Counted from the first letter of the stretch, positions 18,757-28,521 are shown. The stretch is DNA of 64,000 nucleotides from Thioclava sp. SK-1 (GCF_001705665.1 NZ_MDHA01000053.1:124001-188000); one strand, 5' to 3'. The notes: generated from the letters alone by a model not told the origin. Program-made: numbers and translations.

Positions 18757-20331
18757 ATGACAGGCGTGTTGAGCGAGAGCGGCATCTTTATCGGCGGCGG
18801 TGATGACGGCTATGATGTCGCGCAAAACATGTTGTTGGAATACGCTAATCGTCATGGGTTGATCGCCGGCGCCACCGGCACAGGAAAAACCGTAACATTG
18901 CAGATCATGGCCGAGGCATTCTCGGCGGCGGGCGTGCCGGTGTTCATGGCCGATATCAAAGGCGATCTATCAGGTTTGGCCAAAGCTGGCAGTGCCGAAG
19001 GAAAGTTGCATGATGCGTTTAACAAAAGGTCACAAACCATTGGTTTTGATCTAAGCTATCGCGCCTTTCCTGTTACATTTTGGGATGTATTCGGGCAGCA
19101 AGGCCATCCGGTACGCACCACGATTTCTGAAATGGGTCCGCTGCTTTTGGCGCGGTTGCTAGAGCTGACCGATGCGCAAGAAGGCGTGTTGAATATCGCG
19201 TTCCATCTGGCTGATAGTGAAGGTTTGGCACTGTTGGACCTTGGTGACCTACGTGCGATGCTGGTACATGTAGGGGAGCGCGCCGACGAACTGTCGTTGC
19301 GCTATGGGAATGTCGATGCGCGCTCTATCGGGGCCATTCAGCGCGCGTTATTAGTGTTGGAAAATCAGGGTGCGGCGGATTTCTTTGGGGAACCGGCGTT
19401 GGATCTGATCGACATGATGTCTGTTGATGCGAATGGGCAGGGGCAAATCAACATCCTGGCGGCCAATGTGCTGATGAACAGCCCGCGCCTATATGCAACA
19501 TTCTTGTTGTGGCTAATGTCTGAATTGTTCGAGACCTTGCCAGAGGTGGGCAACCCCGACAGGCCGAAATTCGTATTTTTCTTTGATGAGGCCCATCTGC
19601 TGTTTGAGGACGCGCCCAAAGCATTGTTGAACAAAGTGGAGCAGGTGGCGAGGTTGATCCGGTCCAAAGGTGTGGGGATCTACTTTATCACGCAAAACCC
19701 GGCGGATGTGCCTGATGATATCCTGGGGCAGTTGGGCAACCGGGTGCAGCATGCGTTGCGGGCCTTTACTGCGCGTGATCAACGCGATCTGAAACGCGCG
19801 GCGGAAAACTATCGGCCCAATCCCCGTTTCGCGACAGAAGATGCGATCAAAGAAGTCGGCACGGGGGAGGCGGTAACATCATTCCTTGAGCGCAAAGGCG
19901 TGCCAGGAATGGTTGAACGTACATTGATCCGCCCACCATGTTCACAGTTGGGGCCGATCACTTTGGCAGAGCGCCAGAAGATCATGCAAGACAATGCGAT
20001 GGGTGCAAAATACAACCTGCGTGTTGATCGCGAATCCGCACAAGAAATCTTGCAAAAACGGGCTGATATGGCCGCAGCAGAGGTTGCGCGTGTTGAACAA
20101 GATGCAGCCGAAATGCCCGAGCGTTCGTTAAAGCTACGCGAATTCAACCGCGCGCGCAGGTTTGAGCCCAACACGGTTTCCGCATCAAAGGTCAAAACGA
20201 GCAAAAGCCGGAGCAGTCGGTCTGACAGCGTTATGCAGGCTTTTGGCAAAAGTTTCGCCCGACAATTGGGCACGAAAACCGGCCAAGCCTTGGTGCGCGG
20301 CGTTTTGGGGTCGCTGTTTAAATCGCGCTGA
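18757..20331 (+). CDS. HerA-like ATPase, DUF853 (YjgR) family
   Basis: 524 residues. Walker A is GATGTGKT near residue 41, Walker B is FVFFFDEAHLLF, and the sensor region reads FITQNPADVPD. This matches the DUF853/YjgR group of HerA-FtsK type ATPases, hexameric motors of unknown substrate. The C-terminal 90 residues are charged and Arg/Ser-rich (KVKTSKSRSSRSDS). The start has GGGGCAGGA upstream. It stands alone on its strand. Family is clear, role is not. Confidence 0.88.
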   Translation: MTGVLSESGIFIGGGDDGYDVAQNMLLEYANRHGLIAGATGTGKTVTLQIMAEAFSAAGVPVFMADIKGDLSGLAKAGSAEGKLHDAFNKRSQTIGFDLSYRAFPVTFWDVFGQQGHPVRTTISEMGPLLLARLLELTDAQEGVLNIAFHLADSEGLALLDLGDLRAMLVHVGERADELSLRYGNVDARSIGAIQRALLVLENQGAADFFGEPALDLIDMMSVDANGQGQINILAANVLMNSPRLYATFLLWLMSELFETLPEVGNPDRPKFVFFFDEAHLLFEDAPKALLNKVEQVARLIRSKGVGIYFITQNPADVPDDILGQLGNRVQHALRAFTARDQRDLKRAAENYRPNPRFATEDAIKEVGTGEAVTSFLERKGVPGMVERTLIRPPCSQLGPITLAERQKIMQDNAMGAKYNLRVDRESAQEILQKRADMAAAEVARVEQDAAEMPERSLKLREFNRARRFEPNTVSASKVKTSKSRSSRSDSVMQAFGKSFARQLGTKTGQALVRGVLGSLFKSR

Positions 20332-20461
20332 CTCGTCGCATCGAAGTCTAAATTTTTGTCAAATATTTTGCGGGCGAACAGGTCCGTAAAATGCATTTTG
20401 CATGGGGCCTTCAGGGCATCCCGATGCAGGCCGTATCACAACTCTTGCGGGTGTTGCGCTT

Positions 20462-20525
20462 TTATCCACAGGCGCGAACGTTGCGATTTCATTTGTTTAG
20501 CGATGATGGCCAAATTCTATCCACA
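20462..20525 (+). promoter_or_regulatory. Two DnaA-box-like sequences
   Basis: A perfect TTATCCACA at 20462-20470 and CTATCCACA at 20517-20525, same orientation, 55 bp apart, in a 290-bp intergenic stretch (20332-20621) before the DUF6456 gene. Two boxes alone do not make an origin; DnaA-responsive regulation of the downstream gene is an alternative. Confidence 0.4.
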
Positions 20526-20621
20526 GTTTCTTGTTAATTTTCGGGTAACCAAAGCAACCCACGGCTGATCCCAAGGGGACGCCATTCATGCGATTTTGAT
20601 CGCTGCCATCAGGAGAGATCC

Positions 20622-21689
20622 ATGACTACAATTCTGACGAAGGAGATACTGCCGACCTGGCTGCCCGGTCACGCACGGTTATATGTTCGTCACATCGATG
20701 AGGGCGTGTCGTTACGCGCGCTGGCCCGAGATGAGGGCTGCCATCCCTCCACCATATTACGCCGGATACGCCGGATCGAGGAACAGCGCGATGATCCTTT
20801 AGTGGATCAGATGTTGGAAAAACTGCGCCGACCAAATGCGCCAAAACACTCCGCCGGGGCAATGCACAGGCAAGGGGAGCTGGGGCAGGGTGCGCAGATA
20901 ACGATTACCGAGGCACGACTGCAGCAAGAAGCCCGCCGTATTCTGCGCCGATTGATTGAACCGGGGGCGTTGATGATCGTCGCCACCGATATGGATAAGG
21001 CAGTGATTTTGCGCGGCACCGTGCGAATTGCGGTTTTGGAACGCGATGTGGCGCAGGCCTTTGCTGTTCAGGATTGGATCTCGGTCAAACATACGGGCCG
21101 CGTTGTCAGCTATGAAATCACGATGGCGGGGCGTGCAGCGCTGAAACGATTGGTTGCCGCGCAAACGCCCGAAGGGACAAAAAAGAGATTTGCCGACCAG
21201 CATCGCGCTTTTGATAAGGTATCACCCCAAAAGCCACATGGGCCGCGCAACAACCTGTATGAAAGCCCAATTGGTGTGTTGTCGCGGCGTCGTGACAAAA
21301 ATGGCGACCCCTTTCTAACACCGGCAATGGTCACCGCGGGCGAACGGCTGCGCGAGGATTTTGAACTGGCGCAGATGGGGCCGCGTGTCACGCAGAATTG
21401 GGATCGTTTTTTGACCGTGGGTGATCGCAGTGGCTATAACCCAAATGCGTCGCTTGGTGGCGGGTCAGAACATGCGCGCGAACGGGTTGCTGCGGCGCTT
21501 GCGGATCTGGGGCCGGGGCTAGGCGATATGGCGCTACGCTGCTGTTGCTATCTAGAGGGCCTGGAGGCGGCCGAAAAACGACTGGGGTGGTCCGCGCGCT
21601 CGGGAAAGATTGTGCTGCGCATCGCCTTGCAGCGGTTGCATCGGCACTATCAGGAAAAATACGGTGGCGAGCATCCGTTGATCGGCTGA
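20622..21689 (+). CDS. DUF6456 protein with N-terminal HTH
   Basis: 355 residues. An N-terminal helix-turn-helix (SLRALARDEGCHPSTILRRIRRIE) is followed by a middle wing-like part (ILRRLIEPGALMIVATDMDKAVILR, VKHTGRVVSYEITMAGRAALKRL) and the C-terminal DUF6456 domain (DMALRCCCYLEGLEAAEKRLGWSARSGK). The domain is mainly alphaproteobacterial. A DNA-binding regulator is the natural reading. The start has AGGAGA eight bases upstream. The DnaA-like boxes in its leader are of interest. Confidence 0.75.
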   Translation: MTTILTKEILPTWLPGHARLYVRHIDEGVSLRALARDEGCHPSTILRRIRRIEEQRDDPLVDQMLEKLRRPNAPKHSAGAMHRQGELGQGAQITITEARLQQEARRILRRLIEPGALMIVATDMDKAVILRGTVRIAVLERDVAQAFAVQDWISVKHTGRVVSYEITMAGRAALKRLVAAQTPEGTKKRFADQHRAFDKVSPQKPHGPRNNLYESPIGVLSRRRDKNGDPFLTPAMVTAGERLREDFELAQMGPRVTQNWDRFLTVGDRSGYNPNASLGGGSEHARERVAAALADLGPGLGDMALRCCCYLEGLEAAEKRLGWSARSGKIVLRIALQRLHRHYQEKYGGEHPLIG

Positions 21690-21804
21690 AATATTTCCGA
21701 AACCAAGGTGAATATAAACAGGTCGCCAAAGGGGTTAACCCTTGGCGACCCAAAGCTGCGATCAGGTTCCCGGCGTGATCGCAACCCCAACTTTTATCAA
21801 GCGA

Positions 21805-23307
21805 TTATTTCGTTGGAACCGGCGTGTCATCTGTGACCGGAACCGCGTTGACGTCGGATCCTTCAGCCAATGCCGCGCGCACGCCTGCAGCATAATCAGG
21901 GTGGACACGGTGTAATACGGCGAGCCAACGCTCCGTCACGGAGGAAGAGCATGGGCCCATCGCCGCGGCCATGTTATGGTGCAAGCGGTCACGTTCGGCA
22001 TCGCCAAACACTTGAGTATACAGCGCGCGCGGCTGAACGTAATCCGCGTCCGCATTCTCTTGAACATAGCGATCTGCGTCGCCGTTAATTTTCAGCGGAG
22101 GCTCAGCAACCGATGGATCTGCCTTCGCACTGTCGCCATATTGGTTGGGCTCGTAATAGGCGTCGGGATGACCGGTTTCTTGTGGGAAGAAGCGCATGCC
22201 ACCATCTTTGTGATAGTGATGCACTGGGCATTTTGGCGCGTTGGCGGGCAGGGCCTCGTAATGGGTGCCCAAACGGTAGCGGTGCGCATCCGCATAGGAA
22301 AACACCCGTGCTTGCAACATCTTATCCGGAGAGAACCCGATACCCGGAACTTTGTTTGACGGTGAAAATGCTGCGTTTTCAATCATCTGAAAGTAGTTTT
22401 CAGGATTCTTGTTGAACTCTAGCATACCAACGGGGATCAGCGGGTAATCCTTGTGCGACCAGACTTTGGTCAGATCGAACGGATTAAAGTCCAGTCCTTC
22501 TGCATCGGCTTCGGGCATGACCTGAATGTTTAGCTCCCATTTCGGGAAGTCACCATTTTCGATCGCGGAATATAGATCTTCTTGGTATGTTTCGCGCGAT
22601 TTGCCGATCAGTTCTTCGGCCTGATCATTGGTATAGTTCTTAATGTCTTGCTGGCAACGGAAGTGGAATTTCACCCAGACGCGTTCGCCCTTTGCGTTCC
22701 ACATTGAATATGTATGGCTGCCGTAGCCATGCATATGCATCGGGTTCACCGGAATGCCGCGATCTGACATCAAAATCGTCACCTGATGAACGCATTCGGG
22801 CTGTGCCGCCCAGAAATCGAACATCGCTTCAGGGGAACGCAGATTGGTCTTTGGGTGGCGTTTTTGAGTATGGATGAAATCCGGGAATTTATATGCGTCG
22901 CGGACGAAGAAGATCGGTGTATTATTACCGACGACATCCCAATTGCCTTGGTCCGTGTAGAATTTAATGGAGAAACCGCGCACGTCGCGTTCCGCATCGG
23001 CGGCACCCAGTTCACCCGCAACGGTGGACCAGCGCGACAAAATCTCGCATGTATTGCCAACTTTTGAGAACAAATCAGCACAGGTATATTCGCTGATATC
23101 ATGGGTTACGGTAAATTTACCCTGCGCACCCCAGCCTTTGGCGTGAACCGTACGTTCTGGAATCCGTTCACGGTTTTGATGCGCCAATTTCTCTAGCAGC
23201 TGATAATCTTGCAGCAGGACCGGACCGCGGGCACCCGCAGTTTCGGATGTATTGTTGCTGGGCACCGGTGCGCCGGCGCTCGTCGTCAGTGTGGTTTTAT
23301 CAGCCAT
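21805..23307 (-). CDS. katA: Monofunctional haem catalase
   Basis: 500 residues of a clade-3 small-subunit catalase. The catalytic histidine lies in [12 protein letters not shown], the distal asparagine in [15 protein letters not shown], and the proximal haem-ligand tyrosine in [14 protein letters not shown]. It dismutates hydrogen peroxide in the cytoplasm. The start at 23307 is set by GGAGGAAC; the open frame extends to 23427, into the oxyR start. It is divergent from an OxyR-type regulator with 109 bp between, the usual peroxide-induced arrangement. Confidence 0.95.
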   Translation of the reverse strand: MADKTTLTTSAGAPVPSNNTSETAGARGPVLLQDYQLLEKLAHQNRERIPERTVHAKGWGAQGKFTVTHDISEYTCADLFSKVGNTCEILSRWSTVAGELGAADAERDVRGFSIKFYTDQGNWDVVGNNTPIFFVRDAYKFPDFIHTQKRHPKTNLRSPEAMFDFWAAQPECVHQVTILMSDRGIPVNPMHMHGYGSHTYSMWNAKGERVWVKFHFRCQQDIKNYTNDQAEELIGKSRETYQEDLYSAIENGDFPKWELNIQVMPEADAEGLDFNPFDLTKVWSHKDYPLIPVGMLEFNKNPENYFQMIENAAFSPSNKVPGIGFSPDKMLQARVFSYADAHRYRLGTHYEALPANAPKCPVHHYHKDGGMRFFPQETGHPDAYYEPNQYGDSAKADPSVAEPPLKINGDADRYVQENADADYVQPRALYTQVFGDAERDRLHHNMAAAMGPCSSSVTERWLAVLHRVHPDYAAGVRAALAEGSDVNAVPVTDDTPVPTK

Positions 23308-23416
23308 AGTGTTCCTCCATCTGGCATGGATTGCTGGATTGCTTTCGACGGAAATATCTAGGACATCCGTAATAAAAGGAAATCGTAAATATTTACCATT
23401 GGGATAAGCTGGTCTT
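23308..23416. promoter_or_regulatory. katA/oxyR divergent control region
   Basis: 109 bp between the two divergent starts, expected to hold the OxyR operator. ATATCTAGGACAT (23352-23364) is a LysR-type T-N11-A element; the exact four-part OxyR motif is not obvious by eye. Confidence 0.5.
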
Positions 23417-24355
23417 ATGAATATCACACTCCGTCAATTGACCTACCTCCTGTCGCTGGAACAGCACCGTAATTTTTCGCGTGCTGCCGAAGCGGTTCAT
23501 GTGACCCAGCCTGCTTTGTCCATGCAAATACGTGAGCTAGAACAAAGCCTTGGACTGACGTTGATTGAACGACGCCCGCGCGATATTCGATTGACGCGGG
23601 CAGGGCGGATGGTGCTGGAACATGCGCGCCGTATCCAAGCCGAGCTAAAATCGCTTGAGGCAGAGCTGCGCCGGGGTCAGGGACAGATCAATTTGGGTGT
23701 CATTCCCACCATTGCGCCATATTTAATGCCGCGTGCCTTGCCACGTTTGCGTGAATTGCAATCGGGTTTGCGCCTGCGCGAAGCCCGCACTGAGGTGCTT
23801 CTGGAAGAGCTGATGTCGGGCAAACTGGACGCGGTTGTTATTGCAACACCTGCGGCGGATATGGAAACCCGGTTGTTATTTGAAGACAGGTTCCTTTTGG
23901 CGGGCACGCAGCAGGCGCTTGCGGCCAATTATGGTCTGGCGCCAGATGCGCTGGACCCTGGTGATTTACTGTTGTTGGACGAAGGGCATTGCCTTGCAGA
24001 TCAGGCGCTTGCGCTATGCGGCACGACACGCGCAACGCAATCCGTCGATCTTGGCGCTTCTTCATTGGCAACCCTGTGTGGGCTGGTTGGCGAAGGAATG
24101 GGTCTGACCTTGGTGCCAGAGCTTGCGACGCTGACCGAAACATTGGCGGCACCGACTATGGCGCTGGCGCGCTTTAACGAGGAACCTTCGCGCCAAATTC
24201 GTCTGGTTCGGCGCAAAGACGTCGCTGATGACAGTGAATGGTTTGCTAAGGTTGCAACGATCTTGGCAGAGGTGGGAACGGCCTTGGTTGAAGACGTGCG
24301 CCGTAAGGTTCCAAAAGAAACACGTCCAACCCCCGCGCTGCGTGTTGCTGAATAA
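23417..24355 (+). CDS. oxyR: OxyR-type peroxide-sensing LysR regulator
   Basis: 312 residues. The N-terminal LysR winged helix reads [38 protein letters not shown] in sequence and motif order. In the effector domain the two redox cysteines of OxyR are present nine residues apart ([12 protein letters not shown]), matching the E. coli C199/C208 pair. Oxidation by peroxide makes the disulfide that activates transcription of katA and itself. Divergent from katA. Confidence is high. Confidence 0.93.
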   Translation: MNITLRQLTYLLSLEQHRNFSRAAEAVHVTQPALSMQIRELEQSLGLTLIERRPRDIRLTRAGRMVLEHARRIQAELKSLEAELRRGQGQINLGVIPTIAPYLMPRALPRLRELQSGLRLREARTEVLLEELMSGKLDAVVIATPAADMETRLLFEDRFLLAGTQQALAANYGLAPDALDPGDLLLLDEGHCLADQALALCGTTRATQSVDLGASSLATLCGLVGEGMGLTLVPELATLTETLAAPTMALARFNEEPSRQIRLVRRKDVADDSEWFAKVATILAEVGTALVEDVRRKVPKETRPTPALRVAE

Positions 24356-24362
24356 CGAAGGC

Positions 24363-24388
24363 ATGGCGTATTCCCCGCGATACGCCAT
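24363..24388 (+). terminator. Perfect hairpin after oxyR
   Basis: ATGGCGTAT and ATACGCCAT with an eight-base loop, seven bases past the oxyR stop codon. No T-run follows immediately. The remaining 24389-24606 stretch is very A/T-rich, with no gene visible. Confidence 0.5.
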
Positions 24389-24606
24389 CTTCACAAGATC
24401 CGTAAGAACTCTCTGTAATGTACTGTATTTTAATTGTTATTTTTAAAATTAGGCGCCAATTTAGCACCTAAAATTATATCCAATAACCATGATTATGTAA
24501 TGCAAATAGGTTGTCAAAAATTGGCATGGCTTGGCACTGTGCTGTGGACCGCTGCGTTGGCTTTGCGTATGACGGGGTCAGCCATCTCACGCATAGGACT
24601 TACTAT

Positions 24607-25305
24607 ATGACCTTTGACCGCAGCATCAAAATCGCCCCGTCCATCCTTTCGGCAGATTTCGCCAATTTTGGCCAAGAAATTCGTGCGATCGAAGATCAAG
24701 GCGCCGACTGGGTGCATGTTGATGTGATGGATGGGCATTTCGTTCCGAACCTGACATTTGGTCCACCTTTGTGCAAAGCGATCCGTCCGCATATTAAAAC
24801 GGTGATGGATGTGCATCTGATGATCTCTCCGGTGGATGCCTATATTGACGCCTATGCTGATGCAGGCGCGGATGTGATCACGGCGCATTTGGAGGCCGGC
24901 CCGCATATTCACCGTACGTTACAGGCCATTCGTGGCGCGGGTTGCAAGGCCGGCTTGGCGTTGAATCCCGGCACGGGCCTTGACCAAATCGAATATCTTA
25001 TGGATCAGTTGGATCTGATTTGTGTCATGACTGTAAACCCAGGCTTTGGCGGGCAGAAATTCATTGCCAGCCAGATCGACAAAGTGCGCAAGCTGCGCGC
25101 AATGATTGGTGATCGTGAAATCCATATTGAGATTGATGGTGGCATGACGCCGGAAACAGCCCCGTTGATGGCGGCGGCTGGCGCGGATGTCTTGGTTGCC
25201 GGATCGGCCGTGTTCAAAGGTGGCTCGGTGTCGCAACCCGACGTCTATGGGCAGAATATCGCCGCGATCCGCAAGGCCGCACAAGACGCACAAGACGCAC
25301 AATAA
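24607..25305 (+). CDS. rpe: Ribulose-phosphate 3-epimerase
   Basis: 232 residues, a complete TIM barrel: IAPSILSADFANFG, WVHVDVMDGHFVPNLTFGP with metal-binding His/Asp, VHLMI, VNPGFGGQKFI and IEIDGGM. It interconverts ribulose-5-phosphate and xylulose-5-phosphate in the pentose phosphate and Calvin pathways. The ATG at 24607 is preferred because AGGA precedes it; an open frame extends upstream without signals. The tail AQDAQDAQ is a small tandem repeat. Gph follows two genes later. Confidence 0.95.
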   Translation: MTFDRSIKIAPSILSADFANFGQEIRAIEDQGADWVHVDVMDGHFVPNLTFGPPLCKAIRPHIKTVMDVHLMISPVDAYIDAYADAGADVITAHLEAGPHIHRTLQAIRGAGCKAGLALNPGTGLDQIEYLMDQLDLICVMTVNPGFGGQKFIASQIDKVRKLRAMIGDREIHIEIDGGMTPETAPLMAAAGADVLVAGSAVFKGGSVSQPDVYGQNIAAIRKAAQDAQDAQ

Positions 25306-25329
25306 GGGCAAAAGCCCATGCTGAATTTG

Positions 25330-25363
25330 AACAAGTCCCTTCAACATATTGGAGGGGCTTGTT
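25330..25363 (+). terminator. Terminator of rpe
   Basis: AACAAGTCCCT and AGGGGCTTGTT pair with one T-G wobble over a 12-base loop, followed by TATTTCC. A moderate rho-independent terminator. Confidence 0.65.
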
Positions 25364-25473
25364 TATTTCCGTTCACAGTGGATCAATTCTATTTCGCTAT
25401 CTTGGGTTTCCTCTTGTTTTTTCACTAAAACTACCAGAGGTTGCTTTGAATCACGACATGACAGGGGCTAACG

Positions 25474-26028
25474 ATGGCAGTGACACCTCCGGTATGTGAG
25501 TTCGGCTGGAAGGCACCGCCTTTCGCCCTGCCCGGAACAGATGATCAGATGTGGACATTGGACGCGATCCGCGGTCCGAATGGGACGTTGATAATGTTTA
25601 TCTGTAATCATTGCCCTTATGTTTTGTCGGTGCTCGACCGGATCTTGCGCGATGCGAACGCGTTGATGGATGCGGGTATTGGTGTTGCCGCGATCTGTGC
25701 AAATGATGCGGATCGCTATCCTGACGATAGTTTTGCAAATATGAAAATCTTGGCCCAGGATAAAGGGTTCAACTTTCCCTATCTTCACGATGAAAGCCAA
25801 ACGGTTGCACAGGCTTATGACGCGGCGTGCACACCGGATTTTTTCGGTTTTAACGCGCAAGATCAGTTGCAATATCGGGGGCGTCTGGACGCATCTGGAC
25901 GTGCGCCCGGCCCAGCGAACGCGAAGCGAGAGCTGTTTGAAGCGATGGTTTTGGTGGCCACGACCGGGCAAGGCCCCCGCAATCAGATCGCGTCGATGGG
26001 ATGTTCAATCAAATGGAAAACCGTATGA
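25474..26028 (+). CDS. Thioredoxin-family (AhpC/TSA-like) protein
   Basis: 184 residues with no signal peptide. The thioredoxin fold starts at KAPPFALPGTDDQMWTL, with the redox-type motif FICNHCPYVLS (CNHC) and AACTPDFFGFN as the cis-Pro region. This is the cytoplasmic peroxiredoxin-like group with a CxxC in the first helix. The start has AGGGG upstream. Its stop codon overlaps the ATG of gph (ATGA), so the two are translationally coupled. Confidence 0.85.
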   Translation: MAVTPPVCEFGWKAPPFALPGTDDQMWTLDAIRGPNGTLIMFICNHCPYVLSVLDRILRDANALMDAGIGVAAICANDADRYPDDSFANMKILAQDKGFNFPYLHDESQTVAQAYDAACTPDFFGFNAQDQLQYRGRLDASGRAPGPANAKRELFEAMVLVATTGQGPRNQIASMGCSIKWKTV

Positions 26029-26687
26029 AACCTGCATTGATTTTTGATCTGGACGGTACCTTGATCGATTCCGCACCTGCCATTCATTCGGTGACAAATT
26101 ACGTTTTGGGTGAAATGGGGTATCCCATGATCACCTTGTCCCAGACGCGCAGTTTCATTGGGCGTGGGACCGGGCATCTTGTGGCATGTGTGCTGAAAAC
26201 GGCAGGCCAACCCACTGATGGCGTATTATTTGATAAGATGCACTCCCGTTTCGTAGAACGCTATGCGATTGATTTGGACGGAAATCATCAATATCCGCAT
26301 GTGCGCACCGCATTAGATGCGCTTGTGATGCAGGGCTATCGCATGGCGATTTGCACCAATAAACCCTATGTGCCGGCGATGGCTGCACTGGAACATGTTG
26401 GGTTATTGGATGTATTTGATGTGGTGATCGGTGGCGATAGTTTACAAACCCGCAAACCCGATCCTGCAATATTGCGTAAGGCGCATACGGATCTTGGCGG
26501 TGGCTCGCTGATTTATATTGGCGATTCCGAGGTGGATGCACAAACTGCGCAAGCCGCAGGCTGCCCCTTTGTTCTGTATACCGAGGGCTACTGCCACAGA
26601 CCGGTTCATGATCTGCCCCACGATGTGGCCTTTTCGGATTGGCGGATGTTCCCCGGCATCATCGATCATATGGTCAAAGCCATGTAA
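26025..26687 (+). CDS. gph: Phosphoglycolate phosphatase (HAD superfamily)
   Basis: 220 residues. HAD motif I is FDLDGTLIDSAP, motif II is ICTNKP, the conserved lysine lies in QTRKPDP and motif III is YIGDSEVDAQTA. It removes phosphate from 2-phosphoglycolate made by Rubisco side reaction or DNA repair. The start ATG at 26025 overlaps the preceding stop codon; an in-frame ATG at 26001 would add eight residues. Proximity to rpe is common in proteobacteria. Other HAD substrates cannot be excluded. Confidence 0.87.
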   Translation: MKPALIFDLDGTLIDSAPAIHSVTNYVLGEMGYPMITLSQTRSFIGRGTGHLVACVLKTAGQPTDGVLFDKMHSRFVERYAIDLDGNHQYPHVRTALDALVMQGYRMAICTNKPYVPAMAALEHVGLLDVFDVVIGGDSLQTRKPDPAILRKAHTDLGGGSLIYIGDSEVDAQTAQAAGCPFVLYTEGYCHRPVHDLPHDVAFSDWRMFPGIIDHMVKAM

Positions 26688-26836
26688 GTTTTCACGGAAA
26701 GTCACATTCCACGCTTGCAGCGCCCCCCTCGCTTGGGCCAAATAAGAGGCCGATTGTCGCAGGGCGTCGGCCAAATTTGCCAGACCGGGCCCCTGCCCGG
26801 CCCGTCGTGTCATCGCGGCGCACGTAGGAGTAGAAG

Positions 26837-27271
26837 ATGGACATCCGGTATCTTTCGTCACAATTCGCGGTGTCACCGCAGATCGATCCGAGCGATATTG
26901 ATAGATTGGTGTCTGAAGGGTTTCGGACTGTCATCATCAATCGTCCCGACGAAGAAATCCTGCCTGATCAGCAATGCGATGCGGTTGCGGATGCTGCCAA
27001 GTCCGCGGGTTTATCCGTGCATTACCTGCCGTTTTACCCTGGTGAAATGACGCAAGATCTTGTGCAAGCTTTTGAAGCTGTTGTCGCCCAGGCGCAGACG
27101 CCAATCTTCGCCTATTGTCGCTCAGGCACACGCAGTTCACATCTGTGGGCGATGAGTCGCGCAGGCACGGATCCGATTGAAAGCATTGTCGCTGCGGGCG
27201 CGGCCGTCGGATATGACCTTGCACCGATGGCGCCGTTGTTGACCAGCTACGCCGCACATAAGCAAAAGTAA
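26837..27271 (+). CDS. DUF442 / TIGR01244 phosphatase-like protein
   Basis: 144 residues of the protein-tyrosine-phosphatase fold family DUF442: start LSSQFAVSPQIDPSDI, middle GFRTVIINRPDEE, and the P-loop AYCRSGTRSSHLW (C-x5-R). Relatives include the N-terminal part of Blh, linked to biofilm/sulfide metabolism, and small sulfurtransferase-like proteins. It stands alone, with a short A/T-rich stretch on its right. Substrate unknown. Confidence 0.82.
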   Translation: MDIRYLSSQFAVSPQIDPSDIDRLVSEGFRTVIINRPDEEILPDQQCDAVADAAKSAGLSVHYLPFYPGEMTQDLVQAFEAVVAQAQTPIFAYCRSGTRSSHLWAMSRAGTDPIESIVAAGAAVGYDLAPMAPLLTSYAAHKQK

Positions 27272-27309
27272 CCAAAAATAAATAAATTAATTCAAATACT
27301 TAATTAAGG

Positions 27310-27327
27310 TGTGATGCATATTTCACA
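27310..27327. promoter_or_regulatory. Inverted repeat TGTGA-N8-TCACA upstream of the LuxR gene
   Basis: A symmetric TGTGATGCATATTTCACA in the A/T-rich 220-bp leader (27272-27491) of the LuxR gene. It resembles CRP/FNR-type operators but has an eight-base spacer rather than six. Possible operator, unproven. Confidence 0.4.
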
Positions 27328-27491
27328 TTAATCAAAACTTTGAACGAAATTTATTACTGCCTATCCTAAAATCAAAGATTTTTCATGTAGTGCTTAACTT
27401 GATTAATAGCACAAAAAAGAAGTAAACTATCTGTGATCTAGGGTTGGCAAGGCGTCCGGATAACCATTCGGGACGGTGCCTATAAGGTATT

Positions 27492-28253
27492 ATGATTAGT
27501 TATCTTGAGAAATTGGTGAACGCGCCTACAGTGGAAGAAGTGTGGGACCTGCATTGCGTCAAAATGGCGGAATTCGGGTTTGATCGCTTGTTGTACGGGT
27601 TTAGCCGATTTTCCACGGTGCACAGCATTGGTAGCATTGATGACATCATGTTGTTGTCCAACCACAGCAAAGCCTATTTGGATCAATTCATTAACGGGCT
27701 ATACCATGATGCGCCTATGGTGAAATGGATGCTTGATCATGAAGGCGCTTGTTCCTGGGGGACGGTCAGCACGCTTGCAACCGAAGGAAAAATGGGCCCC
27801 GGTGCGAAACGTGTTTGGGAAATCAATCGCCAACACGGAGTTTTGGCCGGTGTCTCGATCTCTTTTCCTGATGCATCCAGCCGTGCGCGTGGTGGCATTG
27901 GTCTATGCGCTGCTGCCGGCATTTCACAAGCAGAAGTTGACGATATATGGGAGCGCAATGGACGTGAGCTGATGATTTTAAATTCATTGGCTCATATGCG
28001 CATCTCTCAAATGCCCCATGCGACATCACGGCGGGCGTTGACACCGCGCCAGCGGGAATCGCTTGAATGGGTGGCTGATGGGAAAACAACCGCTGATGTT
28101 GCGATGTTGATGGGATTGACCGTCGCAACGGTGGAAAAACACCTGCGGCTGGCGCGTGAGGCCTTGGAGGTTGAAACCACCGCGCAAGCCGTTTTGAAGG
28201 CGTCACTACAGAAGCAAATCTTTCTAAGTACGCAGGCCGCGAAGGCCTCGTAA
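27492..28253 (+). CDS. LuxR-family quorum-sensing-type regulator (solo)
   Basis: 253 residues. The N-terminal autoinducer-binding domain (about 10-160) keeps hallmark positions: YGFSRF, YHDAPMVKWML (Asp-Ala-Pro in place of Asp-Pro), CSWGTV and GVLAGVSISFP. The C-terminal GerE helix-turn-helix reads LTPRQRESLEWVADGKTTADVAMLMGLTVATVEKHL. No LuxI synthase lies in the window, so it is a solo here. It could bind acyl-homoserine lactones made elsewhere or another ligand. An AAGG ribosome site precedes the start. Confidence 0.88.
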   Translation: MISYLEKLVNAPTVEEVWDLHCVKMAEFGFDRLLYGFSRFSTVHSIGSIDDIMLLSNHSKAYLDQFINGLYHDAPMVKWMLDHEGACSWGTVSTLATEGKMGPGAKRVWEINRQHGVLAGVSISFPDASSRARGGIGLCAAAGISQAEVDDIWERNGRELMILNSLAHMRISQMPHATSRRALTPRQRESLEWVADGKTTADVAMLMGLTVATVEKHLRLAREALEVETTAQAVLKASLQKQIFLSTQAAKAS

Positions 28254-28439
28254 TATTACGTAATGCATCAACTTTTTGAAATTTTCGCGACAATATTAAC
28301 AGTATTTAGATTTCGAATCGCAGAACATGTCTAAAAGGTCAGGAATTCCCTACTGGCAGAATCTACTGAAATTAAGTTTTCTACAACTGTTCCGTGAGTG
28401 GTGGCTTTGGCCAGGAACACAGAGACATAGGTTGACCCG

Positions 28440-28521
28440 ACTATTCTTCCGGTGATGCCTCCCCTCTTGCCGGGATGCCGGCGTGGGCCTGATGCGCATA
28501 TTTCGCGTGTCAGGCTTTTTT
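28440..28521 (+). ncRNA. Candidate small RNA with C-rich motif
   Basis: The gene-free 28254-28731 stretch contains a strong terminator: GCCTGATGCGC (28487-28497), loop ATATTTC, GCGTGTCAGGC (28505-28515), then six T. The nearest upstream gene ends 234 bp earlier. A small hairpin GCCGG/CCGGC (28469-28482) precedes it, and before that lies CCTCCCCTC (28458-28466), able to pair with Shine-Dalgarno sequences. TTGACC at 28432-28437 could be a -35 element, but then no good -10 follows, so the 5' end is uncertain. It could also be a long 3' UTR of luxR. Nothing else was seen in the stretch. Confidence 0.45.

Noticed and set aside
20332-20621. Replication origin
   Set aside because: Only two DnaA-like boxes; no dnaA, gidA, parAB or hemE nearby, and no clear AT-rich unwinding element.
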